Source: Chlamydiales bacterium (GTDB lineage: Bacteria; Chlamydiota; Chlamydiia; Chlamydiales; Criblamydiaceae). Taken from it: 64,000 nucleotides of DNA. Position numbers and translations under genes: made by a program. Below are positions 28,935 to 37,593 of this stretch, in pieces. The stretch covers positions 62,001-126,000 of the forward strand of contig JACKPN010000004.1 in the NCBI GenBank assembly GCA_024233575.1. The letters run 5' to 3'. Every line of letters begins with the position of its first letter. The first letter of the stretch is position 1. Under the pieces are notes generated by a model that did not search any database, had not been told where the DNA came from, and worked only from the letters and a program-made list of their open reading frames with translations.

Positions 28935-29993
28935 ATGAAAAAATGGAAAAGCAATCTGACAAAAGCTGCAGTAAGTCTTTGCTTGCTAGCAGCGGCACCG
29001 AACCTCGCTCAGGCTGGCAGCTGCGATCCCTGTGATCCATGCGCTAATCCATGCGACATGTGCTGTTTCGGTGGATTTGATATTGGTGCAGACTTCCTAT
29101 GGTGGAAGCCGTGTGTTGACTCACTAGACTGGGTAGCTGAACGCTCTTCAAGCACGAGCGGCGGCACAACCACAGTCGCTGTAGATTACAAAAACGTCTG
29201 CCCTAAGTGGGAGCCTGGCTTCCGCGTTTGGATCGGCAAAGACGACCTAATCTGCGACTGTGACTTTTCTTTCTATGCGTCTTACACATGGATCAATACG
29301 AAAGAAAATGAAACTGCTACAGCTACTGACAGCAACACGCTGGTCAGCACTCTGTTACACAGCGGATTTAGCACTTCTGATTCTTTCACAAGCGGAAGTA
29401 CAGCTTGGGACACAACATACCAAACATTCGACGTGTTAATGGCACATAAGTGCTGCTGCGGCGACTGCTTTGAGTTCGTCCCATTCTTTGGTGTTGAAGG
29501 CCTGTTTATCAACCAGTCTTTCAATACTACTCTGCACAACAGCGCTGAAACCATTGTTGGAACTACCCACTTTGACAGCGATTATTCTGGCGTCGGCCTA
29601 AAAGCTGGTACAGGATATGAATGGCAAGTAACTGATTGCATCCGTCTGTTTTCTAAAGCATCCGGATCAATCGTTGTTGGCGACCAAGATGGCAAAGGTA
29701 CTTACACCTACACAGCAAGTTCGACAACAACTGAAGTTGTTTATGCTGACTCTGACTGCTGCGAGATCGTTCCTGGTTATCACGTAGCTGCAGGTTTTGT
29801 ATATGACACTTGCATGTGTGGAATGGACATGTCTTTCCACATTGGTTATGAGTTCTTGAAGTGGTATAACGTAACGAATCCTCGTGTATTCGTTGGCGAC
29901 AACACTACTTCTGAAGTTGCCCTATCTACATCTCCAACCACGACCACTTTTGGCTGGCATGGTTTGATGGTAGGTATGGACCTTAGCTTCTAA
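28935..29993 (+). CDS. Lpg1974-family / MOMP-like pore-forming outer-membrane protein
   Basis: The 352-residue protein has a clear signal peptide (MKKWKSNLTKAAVSLCLLAAAPNLAQA) and a cysteine-rich N-terminus (CDPCDPCANPCDMCC). Aromatic beta-strand patterns follow, such as GGFDIGADFLWWKPC, with a typical C-terminal strand ending in WHGLMVGMDLSF. This matches the Legionella-type major outer-membrane porins expanded in environmental chlamydiae. Disulfide cross-linking of its many Cys residues could stabilise the elementary body envelope, as for MOMP. A strong ribosome-binding site, a promoter and a strong terminator frame it as a single-gene, highly expressed unit. Confidence 0.88.
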   Translation: MKKWKSNLTKAAVSLCLLAAAPNLAQAGSCDPCDPCANPCDMCCFGGFDIGADFLWWKPCVDSLDWVAERSSSTSGGTTTVAVDYKNVCPKWEPGFRVWIGKDDLICDCDFSFYASYTWINTKENETATATDSNTLVSTLLHSGFSTSDSFTSGSTAWDTTYQTFDVLMAHKCCCGDCFEFVPFFGVEGLFINQSFNTTLHNSAETIVGTTHFDSDYSGVGLKAGTGYEWQVTDCIRLFSKASGSIVVGDQDGKGTYTYTASSTTTEVVYADSDCCEIVPGYHVAAGFVYDTCMCGMDMSFHIGYEFLKWYNVTNPRVFVGDNTTSEVALSTSPTTTTFGWHGLMVGMDLSF

Positions 29994-30015
29994 TAGAGCT
30001 TAAGCCTCCCTTTGC

Positions 30016-30056
30016 ACAAGGCCGTATAGTTTTTTCTATGCGGCCTTGTTTTTTAT
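30016..30056 (+). terminator. Intrinsic terminator of the porin gene
   Basis: ACAAGGCCGTATAG pairs with CTATGCGGCCTTGT around a T-rich loop, followed directly by TTTTTATT. The stem is 14 bp with one mismatch, and the T-tract is at the right distance. It starts 23 bp after the porin stop. Confidence 0.9.
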
Positions 30057-30108
30057 TATAGAGTTTATTATAATCACTTCTTTGTAAACTACTTATTTTA
30101 GGTGATTT

Positions 30109-31086
30109 ATGTATACTTCAGCAGTTTCTTCCGGTAGCTGCAACGCTATTAGTTGTTCAGAAAGGACTATAGCCTTTTCTCTTGATGATCAGTTTAGAAT
30201 ATCCTATGACCAAGGCAGGAAGACGTATGGCCAGATGACGGTCAGCCGCGATCATTTCCTTGAAGCGCTTCGAAGCCTTTACTGCTCTTTGGATATTATC
30301 AACGGCGACTCTCTTGCGATGGATCATGTGATCTTGACAACCGACAAAGATGTTGTTCTCCAAGCTGTTAGAAATCGCAACTTAAGCGAAGAGGATCGCT
30401 TTCAGCTTGCTTCAACATTGCGTTGGCTGGGTCATTGTTATCAGAATATTGATACTACTCGTTGCCTTTCTCAGGACAATTTGACTCGTTTTCATAACTT
30501 GTATCATTTGGCAGAGAAGCTTTTGCTGCTTGGAGATAGCAAAGAAACACGATTAGAACTTGCTGAACTCTATTATAATGCCTATCCCTTTATGCATCAG
30601 TTAGAGAACCCTGAAGATCGCATTGGGGCATACCATTGGTATGAAAAGGCGATGGAATACAATTCTTCTAATGCGATGCAAGTGCGCGTACTCAATATGA
30701 AATTGCGCTTATTACCTTTTTCTCCTAACGAAAGGTTGGATCTCCAGCGCCAAGTTCTTTCTCTATATCTAGAAATTCCTGAATGCGAGCGCGACCCTTT
30801 CCTGGTTGCTATGTACCGCAATAACCTCGCACAATGTCTTATTCTTCAAGGTAATCCTGCGGAAGCAAAAGCTCTTTTAAAGGAAACGGTTGCATACTGT
30901 GAAGAAAATCACGAAAAATATCATTCGTACTTTCCCCTGTTTTATTTCAATCTGGCAATGATAAGCGAAAACGAGGAAGCTATCCCTTTGTTACGAACAG
31001 CACTTGAACTTTGCAAAAAAAATGAGAAGGGTTCAGAAGCTTATAAGCTTAAAATTCAGGAAGCTCTGTCTAAACTGGAAGGTTAG
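30109..31086 (+). CDS. TPR-like helical repeat protein
   Basis: The 325-residue soluble protein is built of helical hairpins resembling tetratricopeptide repeats, for example RIGAYHWYEKAMEYNSS (about 167-183) and NNLAQCLILQGNPAEAKALL (about 240-259). TPR scaffolds bind other proteins, and in chlamydiae many are type III chaperones or effectors, though nothing here is specific. It lacks a signal peptide. The first 70 residues are not repeat-like. It ends 4 nt inside the converging DUF1003 gene. Confidence 0.7.
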   Translation: MYTSAVSSGSCNAISCSERTIAFSLDDQFRISYDQGRKTYGQMTVSRDHFLEALRSLYCSLDIINGDSLAMDHVILTTDKDVVLQAVRNRNLSEEDRFQLASTLRWLGHCYQNIDTTRCLSQDNLTRFHNLYHLAEKLLLLGDSKETRLELAELYYNAYPFMHQLENPEDRIGAYHWYEKAMEYNSSNAMQVRVLNMKLRLLPFSPNERLDLQRQVLSLYLEIPECERDPFLVAMYRNNLAQCLILQGNPAEAKALLKETVAYCEENHEKYHSYFPLFYFNLAMISENEEAIPLLRTALELCKKNEKGSEAYKLKIQEALSKLEG

Positions 31087-31778
31087 CGATCCAGATCTTG
31101 GTAGATCTCCTCTTGCATGCGGGAGATCTCATGCATTTTTTGCCAGGTATGGCGCATGAAGAGTTCTAGGCGTGCGTTCAGATGACGGATTTGCAGTTCG
31201 GCCTTTAGGTTGACCATATAGTCGTTTTCTACTTTTAAGCGATCTTTGGCAGCTTGGCGGTTCTGGCTCATCATGATGATCGGCGCTTGTATTGCTGCAA
31301 GGCAGGAAAGGACTAAGTTCAATAGGATGTAAGGGTAGGGATCAAAAGCGCCATCCATGAAGTAGAAGGTATTGATTGCCATCCATCCTACCAGGACGAT
31401 GCCGAAAAAGGAGATAAAGAACCAACTGCCGCCAAATTCGGCGACTTTATCAGCGAGCTTCTCCCCTAATGTCAGCTGTTCAGCATACTCTTCGTTAATG
31501 TTTTCTGTAAGAATATCCTGATCCTTAAGACTTTCAACGACTTCTCTCTCCAGAGCTGATAGTGCGCCCTTCTCCTTCTCGATCAAATCTTCCGAATACT
31601 CCGCATGAATCATGCGCAAGTCGGGAAAACAGAGGAAGCCCTGCTCATCGGCATCGGGAAATTGTTCATGGAGAACTAGTTGTACTGAGTTGCGGATTAG
31701 AGAGATGGGATAGACGTCGCGCGCACGGAACTCTTTTCCGCATATTTCACATTTTTTTTGAGATTTACTTTTCATCAT
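31083..31778 (-). CDS. DUF1003-family membrane protein
   Basis: The 231-residue protein starts with a C2-type motif (CEICGKEF, residues 10-17) and a cytoplasmic segment. Two membrane helices follow (about 116-136 and 148-170), then a basic helical tail. The conserved DUF1003 core is visible as LADKVAEFGGSWFFI and LNLVLSCLAAIQAPIIMMSQNRQA. The function of the family is unknown. It is alone on its strand between two plus-strand genes. Confidence 0.86.
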   Translation of the reverse strand: MMKSKSQKKCEICGKEFRARDVYPISLIRNSVQLVLHEQFPDADEQGFLCFPDLRMIHAEYSEDLIEKEKGALSALEREVVESLKDQDILTENINEEYAEQLTLGEKLADKVAEFGGSWFFISFFGIVLVGWMAINTFYFMDGAFDPYPYILLNLVLSCLAAIQAPIIMMSQNRQAAKDRLKVENDYMVNLKAELQIRHLNARLELFMRHTWQKMHEISRMQEEIYQDLDR

Positions 31779-31851
31779 AACCTCTTATGCCGTATTTTAA
31801 TGATTCAGGAATTATTTTACAGTTCCGTCTTAAAATGGATGAGTAAGCGTT

Positions 31852-33261
31852 ATGAGCGAAACGAGAGTTGAAAGCGATAGCATCGGTGAAATTGAAGTAC
31901 CAAATGAAAAACTCTGGGGAGCACAAACGCATCGGTCTATCAAATTCTTCACCATAGGAAACGAGTTAGTTCCCCAAGAAATGATACCCGCTATGGCTAT
32001 CGTCAAGAAGGCAGCGGCTATCGTTAACTGTAGAGACGGCAGGCTGGACAAAGAGAAAGAGGAGCTGATTATCAAAGCGTGCGATGAGGTAATTAGCGAG
32101 AAACATCATGCGCATTTTCCTTTACACGTATGGATGACCGGAAGTGGTACGCAGTTTAACATGAATGTGAATGAAGTGATCTCCAATCGAATCTCCCAAA
32201 TGGTGGGAACGGCGCTTGGATCAAAAATACCTGTGCATCCCAATGACCATGTCAACATGTCTCAGTCGACCAATGACGCTTTCCCTACTGCGATGCATAT
32301 TGCAACGGCAGTCACCTCTACGAAGCTATTACTTCCTTCCATCACGAGAATGAGTGATGAGCTGGAAAAAAAAGCAGAGGCATGGAGCGATATTGTCAAG
32401 ATTGGCCGCACACACCTGCAAGATGCAACGCCGCTTACGCTAGGTCAGGAGTTTTCCGGGTATGTGTTTATGCTTAAAGAGGACCTGGCGCGCATTAATA
32501 GCGCATTAGGTGATGTTTACCGCCTTACAATTGGCGGTACTGCTGTTGGTACAGGCATTAATGCTCAGCCAGGGTTTGATCAGGCTGTTACCAAGGAGAT
32601 CGCAGCAATTACTGGTCTTCCTTTTGTCAGTACCCCGAATAAGTTTGCTTATCAGGGAGCCCATGATGCGCTGGTTCATTTCAGTGGAGCTCTTAAAACA
32701 CTTGCCGGTTCTCTGCATAAAATTGCTAACGATATCCGTCTTTTAGCATGCGGTCCTAGGGCGGGATTCAATGAACTGTCAATTCCTGCAAATGAGCCGG
32801 GATCATCGATCATGCCCGGCAAGGTGAACCCTACGCAGTGCGAGGCGTTAGCCATGGTAAGTCTTCAAGTGATTGCCAACGATCTTGCCGTTACTCTCGG
32901 CGGCGCAGGTGGACATCTTGAAATGAATGTTTATAAACCGCTTATTATCTATAACATTATGCAGTCTATCCACTTGTTGACCGATAGTTGCAACAATTTC
33001 ACCGATTTTTTGATTATAGGTATGGAAGCTAACAAAAAACAGATCGCCCAACATGTCGAGCGATCGTTGATGTTGGTGACGGCCCTAGCGCCTGTGATCG
33101 GCTATGACAAAGCGTCACAAGTAGCACATCATGCGCATCAAAACCATCAGACTCTTCGTGAAGCGGCGATCGAGCTAGGCTGCGTTACTGCTGATGAGTT
33201 TGACAAGATCGTTGTACCGGAGAAAATGGTACATCCCTATGTCGCGACTAAAAAAGGCTAA
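31852..33261 (+). CDS. fumC: Class II fumarate hydratase
   Basis: FumC hydrates fumarate to L-malate in the TCA cycle without an iron-sulfur cluster. The 469-residue protein has the signature GSSIMPGKVNPTQCEA and the active-site block TGSGTQFNMNVNEVI. The length and N-terminus (ETRVESDSIGEIEVPNEKLWGAQT) fit the family. It stands as a single plus-strand gene and ends 4 nt into the converging transporter gene. Confidence 0.96.
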   Translation: MSETRVESDSIGEIEVPNEKLWGAQTHRSIKFFTIGNELVPQEMIPAMAIVKKAAAIVNCRDGRLDKEKEELIIKACDEVISEKHHAHFPLHVWMTGSGTQFNMNVNEVISNRISQMVGTALGSKIPVHPNDHVNMSQSTNDAFPTAMHIATAVTSTKLLLPSITRMSDELEKKAEAWSDIVKIGRTHLQDATPLTLGQEFSGYVFMLKEDLARINSALGDVYRLTIGGTAVGTGINAQPGFDQAVTKEIAAITGLPFVSTPNKFAYQGAHDALVHFSGALKTLAGSLHKIANDIRLLACGPRAGFNELSIPANEPGSSIMPGKVNPTQCEALAMVSLQVIANDLAVTLGGAGGHLEMNVYKPLIIYNIMQSIHLLTDSCNNFTDFLIIGMEANKKQIAQHVERSLMLVTALAPVIGYDKASQVAHHAHQNHQTLREAAIELGCVTADEFDKIVVPEKMVHPYVATKKG

Positions 33262-33662
33262 AATATCTTCTTGGCTACGAAAATACCTACCAGCATTGCT
33301 GCGACGAAAGGATAGATTTGCGCCTGTCCTGACATAATGTCAGTCATCGCTGGCCCGGGACATAGCCCCATCATCCCCCATCCTATCCCAAAAACGATAG
33401 GCCCGGCAATCAAACGCCATTCTATTAGTGGTTTATTGGCGAAGCCTGCTTCAACAGAACAGGTAATCGCTTCATTCAGAACGAATTGGTAGAACAGCAT
33501 GTAGGTTGCTGTTGCTGTAATGAAGACTACCAGCAGCGTTGGGTCCCAAGCACCCGTTACATTAAGAAATCCGATAATTTTTGGAGGCATGGTCATCTGT
33601 GATATGCCGAGGCCGAGAGCGAAGCATGTGCCGATGATAAACGCAGATACGTACTCACGCAT
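33258..33662 (-). CDS. YeeE/YedE-family transporter half, PmpB-like
   Basis: The 134-residue membrane protein has about four hydrophobic segments and carries the second YeeE/YedE motif, IGWGMMGLCPGPAM, with its key Cys. YeeE/YedE proteins import thiosulfate or other sulfur species through relayed cysteines. Here the transporter is split into two half-size genes. The start at 33662 overlaps the stop of the other half by one base (TAATG), indicating coupled translation. A longer frame upstream is a shadow of the first half. Confidence 0.85.
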   Translation of the reverse strand: MREYVSAFIIGTCFALGLGISQMTMPPKIIGFLNVTGAWDPTLLVVFITATATYMLFYQFVLNEAITCSVEAGFANKPLIEWRLIAGPIVFGIGWGMMGLCPGPAMTDIMSGQAQIYPFVAAMLVGIFVAKKIF

Positions 33663-34087
33663 TAGTTGCCTCCAAGGTATGCTATTGCTGACGCTGTGAT
33701 GATGCCGAAGAGGAGGAAGAGTGCCGTTGCAAGGTATGAGCGAAACGATAGCCTGCCCATGCCGCAAACGCCGTGGCCGCTAGTACATCCGTAACCGAGA
33801 CGAGCTCCGAATCCGACGAGAAATCCTGCAGCGATGACATAAACGATGGGTTTGTTGATGGTAAAAGCAAAGGCCGGAGGGTAAAAAATCCGCAAGAGTG
33901 CGCCTCCAACGAGCATGCCTAAAACGAAATAGAGCTTCCAGCGGTTCTCTTTTGCTGTGGGTGCGGTGATCGCTTCGACAATGCCGCTGAGACCGCAGAT
34001 TTTTTGGTTAAAGTACATGAGGGCGACTGCAGACAAACCTATGATCAATCCCCCGATAAATGCTGACAGTGGTGTGAAATTTTCCAT
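33662..34087 (-). CDS. YeeE/YedE-family transporter half, PmpA-like
   Basis: The 141-residue membrane protein carries the first YeeE/YedE motif, GFGARLGYGCTSGHGVCGM, with Cys residues expected to handle sulfur anions. An N-terminal segment, GGLIIGLSAVALMY, matches the family start. Together with the downstream half it should form the full pore. No rhodanese, TusA or sulfurtransferase gene is adjacent, so the substrate is not indicated. The PAP2 phosphatase gene lies 3 bp upstream on the same strand. Confidence 0.87.
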   Translation of the reverse strand: MENFTPLSAFIGGLIIGLSAVALMYFNQKICGLSGIVEAITAPTAKENRWKLYFVLGMLVGGALLRIFYPPAFAFTINKPIVYVIAAGFLVGFGARLGYGCTSGHGVCGMGRLSFRSYLATALFLLFGIITASAIAYLGGN

Positions 34088-34090
34088 TTT

Positions 34091-34615
34091 TTAAAATGTC
34101 GTTCCTAAAGCTACCGCAGCGCAATCACTGGTGATTACCGGAGTCACCGTCACTCCCTTGCAGTATGGTTCGGTAAAAAAGAAGCTAAAGAAGACAGCAA
34201 TAGCTGCTCCACCGACAACATCTATGGGATGGTGTCGTTCTGAGTATATTCTACTAAAGCCGACAAATGTTGCAACAGCGTATGCCGGGAGGCCATAGCA
34301 AAGTCCATATCTTGCATGAAGGTAGCTGGCTCCCGAAAAGGCTGCTGCTGTATGTCCACTAGGAAAGGAGCGGCTGCCGAAGTCAGGACGGTCGCTGTCA
34401 ACACCGAACTTGATCATTTGGACAACTTCCATGGTGACGGCTACGGACATGGCAAAGTCCCCGAGCCCGTAGATATCCCCTTTTGCTGCTGAAATCAGGG
34501 CTGCGGCTGTGGGGACTAGTATCTGCCCAAAATCTCCGGCATCTTGTACTCCTGAGGGTCTGGCGTAAGTCATGCTTGTTGTGGTTAGGAAAAGGAAAAC
34601 TATCCATTTTCTCAA
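34091..34615 (-). CDS. PAP2-superfamily phosphatase
   Basis: The 174-residue protein has a signal peptide (RKWIVFLFLTTTSMTYA) and the three PAP2 active-site motifs: KFGVDSDRP (motif 1), FPSGHT (motif 2) and SRIYSERHHPIDVVGG (motif 3). Such enzymes dephosphorylate lipid phosphates, including undecaprenyl pyrophosphate, at the periplasmic face. The protein is short and has few membrane helices, so it may be largely periplasmic. It is probably co-transcribed with the transporter halves. Confidence 0.86.
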   Translation of the reverse strand: MRKWIVFLFLTTTSMTYARPSGVQDAGDFGQILVPTAAALISAAKGDIYGLGDFAMSVAVTMEVVQMIKFGVDSDRPDFGSRSFPSGHTAAAFSGASYLHARYGLCYGLPAYAVATFVGFSRIYSERHHPIDVVGGAAIAVFFSFFFTEPYCKGVTVTPVITSDCAAVALGTTF

Positions 34616-34787
34616 AAGCAGTACCTAAATCATCTTAAGTCTAATTAGTGTCACCCTGTCATAGATAATAAAAAAATATCAATAAATATTTTAATAAACG
34701 CCTCTTTACGAAAATTTTACCTTTTCTTTGTTTATGCTTCATGTCGGTTACTTACACTTATACCTCATCAATGAAGGAGTATTGGAA

Positions 34788-35963
34788 ATGGGAATAGGCT
34801 ATTTGCGTTCCAGTTATGAGAGAGACCAAATTAACTTTATCAAAGATACTAATCGTTTTGATGGCGAGATTTTACAGACGGAATTTGCTGGCAAGTATGT
34901 CACTTATGAAATCGATGGCGCTGTCAAGGTAAAGACGGTTGCCCAAAGCGTTCGTTGTGATGCGACTTCCTATTGGAATTGCAAGAACACGAAAGCCAGA
35001 GCGTTGATGGGTATATCTGCTGTGGCTCTGTCAATCAGCATTATTGCTGTAGTTAGTATTTTTACTGCTGGGACAGCACTTGTTGTTGGCGGCCTATTTG
35101 TCGTTGCTGCCGGTGTGTCATTAGTTGCCCTTGCAATCGGTATTGCCAAGGGAGCAAAGGCGCAAAACCAACTAGATCAGTGGAAAGATCCAGCGCAAGA
35201 GGCATCATCACATCGCCGGACAGCATACTTCAATGGATACCCCTATATTAAGAAGTATGGATTGCAGGGCAGAATCGTCGGAAATGGAGAGGTTGGTTTG
35301 CTATCTCTTAAATATCTTGATCAATTACATGATGATTTTTCAGGGCTGAATTTAAGTGGCAAGAAAGTTCAACTAGTTGACCGCTTCTTTGATCATAATC
35401 CTTTAGGAAGCGACGACGTCAGAAAGGCGTTTTTTAGCGACTTGGAGTTCGCTGAAGAGTTGCAGAGCATCACGGTTCAATATGAAGAGATCAACCGCCA
35501 ATACGTGGACATTTGTAATTTAGCGGCAGGACGTCGTAGAGAGATTAAGAGAACATTCACCAATGCAAGGGCAGATTTGATGAGCAAAAGAGAACTGGCG
35601 CTTGCCCCCTTAAGAAAAGAAATGTATGCAAGGTTGAGCGCATCTGAACGAGAAAGACAGCATGTGCGGCTCCGTTACACGATGCTTTCTAGTCGGATTG
35701 AAAACTACTATCATGAAATTTTAGAGCAGTTAAATCGGACTGAAAGGATGCAACTAGACGCTGTACAAATTTGGGAGGATGGCAATAAATTGACATTCTT
35801 TTCTCCGGCAAAAGAGGTGCTTGAGGCTTATAAAACCAAGCGTATGGCAGAGACTATTTTAATTGATCCACCGGAAGTAGTGCTTCCTAAAGCAGAGAAT
35901 ACAGTGACTATTGAGTTCCCCTCAATCAACTGGGAGGAATTCCCTGATGAGAGAGCTATTTGA
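34788..35963 (+). CDS. Candidate inclusion membrane (Inc) protein
   Basis: The 391-residue protein has no signal peptide. A bilobed hydrophobic region lies at about residues 73-120: two close membrane helices split by a short turn (ISIIAVVSIFTAG then LFVVAAGVSLVALAIGIAKG). This is the hallmark of chlamydial Inc proteins, type III effectors that sit in the inclusion membrane with both ends facing host cytosol. The following 270 residues are charged and contain a predicted coiled coil (about 220-330). The start at 34788 is fixed by AAGGAG 8 bp upstream. No homologue is recognised, so the call rests on architecture. Confidence 0.65.
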   Translation: MGIGYLRSSYERDQINFIKDTNRFDGEILQTEFAGKYVTYEIDGAVKVKTVAQSVRCDATSYWNCKNTKARALMGISAVALSISIIAVVSIFTAGTALVVGGLFVVAAGVSLVALAIGIAKGAKAQNQLDQWKDPAQEASSHRRTAYFNGYPYIKKYGLQGRIVGNGEVGLLSLKYLDQLHDDFSGLNLSGKKVQLVDRFFDHNPLGSDDVRKAFFSDLEFAEELQSITVQYEEINRQYVDICNLAAGRRREIKRTFTNARADLMSKRELALAPLRKEMYARLSASERERQHVRLRYTMLSSRIENYYHEILEQLNRTERMQLDAVQIWEDGNKLTFFSPAKEVLEAYKTKRMAETILIDPPEVVLPKAENTVTIEFPSINWEEFPDERAI

Positions 35964-36621
35964 CGTATAGTCCTTCGGCAGAGATAGCTTCAGCAATAGC
36001 GGGGCTTACAAGGTGTGTGATTGGTTGATTTGCTCTAATTCGCTCTCTAATTTCTGATGAAGAGACGGAGAAAGATGGAATAACCTCGATGATGTTGCGA
36101 TCGAGAATTTTTCCATTAAGAGCTGAAAGATCTTCATTTTCTCTAGTGGCGACGATGAACTGATCTGCCCTTAGGGCCATCACAGCTCCAATCGTATCTT
36201 TTTCATGTTTCACCGGTAGATCTTTGCCCCGCATAAACAACTGGTCATATTCATTCCGTAAATCAAGGTCATCGCTTAGCAGTTTTTGAAGGACCAAGTC
36301 GGAGCCAATAATTCCAATAACCTTTCGGCCTCCTAATAATTTCTGGAGCTCTTTGGGGGTACATCTTGTAAGGAGAATATGCTCTTGTGCCTTATAGCGC
36401 GCCTCTAGCATTTTTTGTCTCATGAGCACATCCGATCTTTTTTTAAAACGATCGCCGCCTGGAGCCGGATAGATCAGAATTTCATCTACAACTCCCCTTT
36501 TTAATGCGCTATTGATTACATGTTCATGTCCAAGGTGGAGAGGGTCAAATGAGCCGAGATAAAACCCGATTGTCTTATCTTTCAGCCATGCGAGGTCGCT
36601 ATTTCGATCGATAAGTTTCAT
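35956..36621 (-). CDS. nadD: Nicotinate-nucleotide adenylyltransferase-like protein
   Basis: The cytidylyltransferase-fold motif GSFDPLHLGHEHV is at about 23-35 and the C-terminal SVSSSEIRERIRAN at about 184-197. These match NadD, which adenylates nicotinate mononucleotide in NAD synthesis. The middle region is more divergent than in E. coli NadD, and related enzymes use other nucleotides, so the substrate is not certain. The stop lies 8 bp inside the end of the converging Inc-candidate gene. The secreted sulfotransferase gene ends 9 bp upstream on the same strand. Confidence 0.72.
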   Translation of the reverse strand: MKLIDRNSDLAWLKDKTIGFYLGSFDPLHLGHEHVINSALKRGVVDEILIYPAPGGDRFKKRSDVLMRQKMLEARYKAQEHILLTRCTPKELQKLLGGRKVIGIIGSDLVLQKLLSDDLDLRNEYDQLFMRGKDLPVKHEKDTIGAVMALRADQFIVATRENEDLSALNGKILDRNIIEVIPSFSVSSSEIRERIRANQPITHLVSPAIAEAISAEGLYVK

Positions 36622-36630
36622 CGTTATGTC

Positions 36631-37500
36631 TTATTGTTTTTGCATGAGCAATTTATACCAAAATAAATTCTCTTGGTATATTTGCCAAATTATCTCTCTA
36701 TGTTCAAGGGGGATTTCAGAAAATGTCGGCATGCCATATTCGTCGGTCTCGTAGGTAGAAAGTTGATGAAAACCATCACTTTGAGCGGCGCTGCCATGCC
36801 AATGTTTGAAGAGGTCGAACTTTTTTATTTCCTTCCATTTCTCTACCCCATCGAAACTTGTATCGTAAGGCTCCCAGCGGAGATGCGCTTCGGAAAACTC
36901 AAGTTCATAATATTCGCAGAAGTCACGGACGATTTCATTAGGGCTGTCAGCTAGCTGTTCGCTTGATATGAGCATTGGTTTGTTTGGTGATTTCTGATTT
37001 ATCGTCTGATAAAGATGTTGCAGCTTTTTCATTCCAATCAAATCGTCCATTTCCTCAAAGACGGCTTGCGTTTTACGGTAAAAGGATACTATTGAGTTGT
37101 GCGGATCTCGCACAAGAAAAACAAAATGGATTTGACGATTGCTTAGGAATTCTTGATCAGCAATGAGAAAGTCATGAACTGCGAAACTCACTTCCTTTAC
37201 GAAAACCGGAGAGCTTTTTGCTGCTTCAAAAATGCGTTGTTTAATTTCTTCAAAATCACCTGGAGCACTATCTAGAAACCATGTTTTTGTTAATTCAGGG
37301 TAATGAATCTTGTCATAGGCATATTGCGAAGGTTCATGAAAAATTGTAAAGTCGCCTCTATTGTCCATCATGCGCAAAAAAGCTGTAGACATACTTCTGG
37401 GGGTAGAGATCATGTAAATGATTGGATATTCATCAGCTGACAGATTGTTTATCGAAATCATAGCAATAGTTGCTATTGCAACAAAAAGTTGATTTATCAT
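36631..37500 (-). CDS. Secreted sulfotransferase-family protein
   Basis: The 289-residue protein has a signal peptide (MINQLFVAIATIAMISINNLSA) and both PAPS-binding motifs of P-loop sulfotransferases. The 5'-phosphosulfate loop is ISTPRSMSTAF (31-41) and the 3'-phosphate motif is FLVRDPHNSIVSFYR with Arg131 and Ser137. These enzymes move sulfate from PAPS to alcohols or amines. An exported sulfotransferase is unusual because PAPS is cytosolic, so the enzyme may act in the host or inclusion. A degenerate relative lies 1 kb away in the same orientation. Confidence 0.75.
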   Translation of the reverse strand: MINQLFVAIATIAMISINNLSADEYPIIYMISTPRSMSTAFLRMMDNRGDFTIFHEPSQYAYDKIHYPELTKTWFLDSAPGDFEEIKQRIFEAAKSSPVFVKEVSFAVHDFLIADQEFLSNRQIHFVFLVRDPHNSIVSFYRKTQAVFEEMDDLIGMKKLQHLYQTINQKSPNKPMLISSEQLADSPNEIVRDFCEYYELEFSEAHLRWEPYDTSFDGVEKWKEIKKFDLFKHWHGSAAQSDGFHQLSTYETDEYGMPTFSEIPLEHREIIWQIYQENLFWYKLLMQKQ

Positions 37501-37565
37501 GGCATTTTCATTTTTTAAAAAAATGATGCGTGATGCCGGTTAATTTTTCAAGAGGTTCAAGAAGA

Positions 37566-37584
37566 TGAGGGGCGTATAGCCCCT
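37566..37584 (-). terminator. Stem-loop downstream of the secreted-protein gene
   Basis: GAGGGGC and GCCCCTC form a perfect 7-bp GC-rich stem with a 5-base loop, 10 bp after the stop of the gene at 37594. On the minus strand the following bases are not a good T-run, so it may be a transcript-stabilising hairpin and not a full intrinsic terminator. Confidence 0.45.
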
Positions 37585-37593
37585 CGAGAAATG

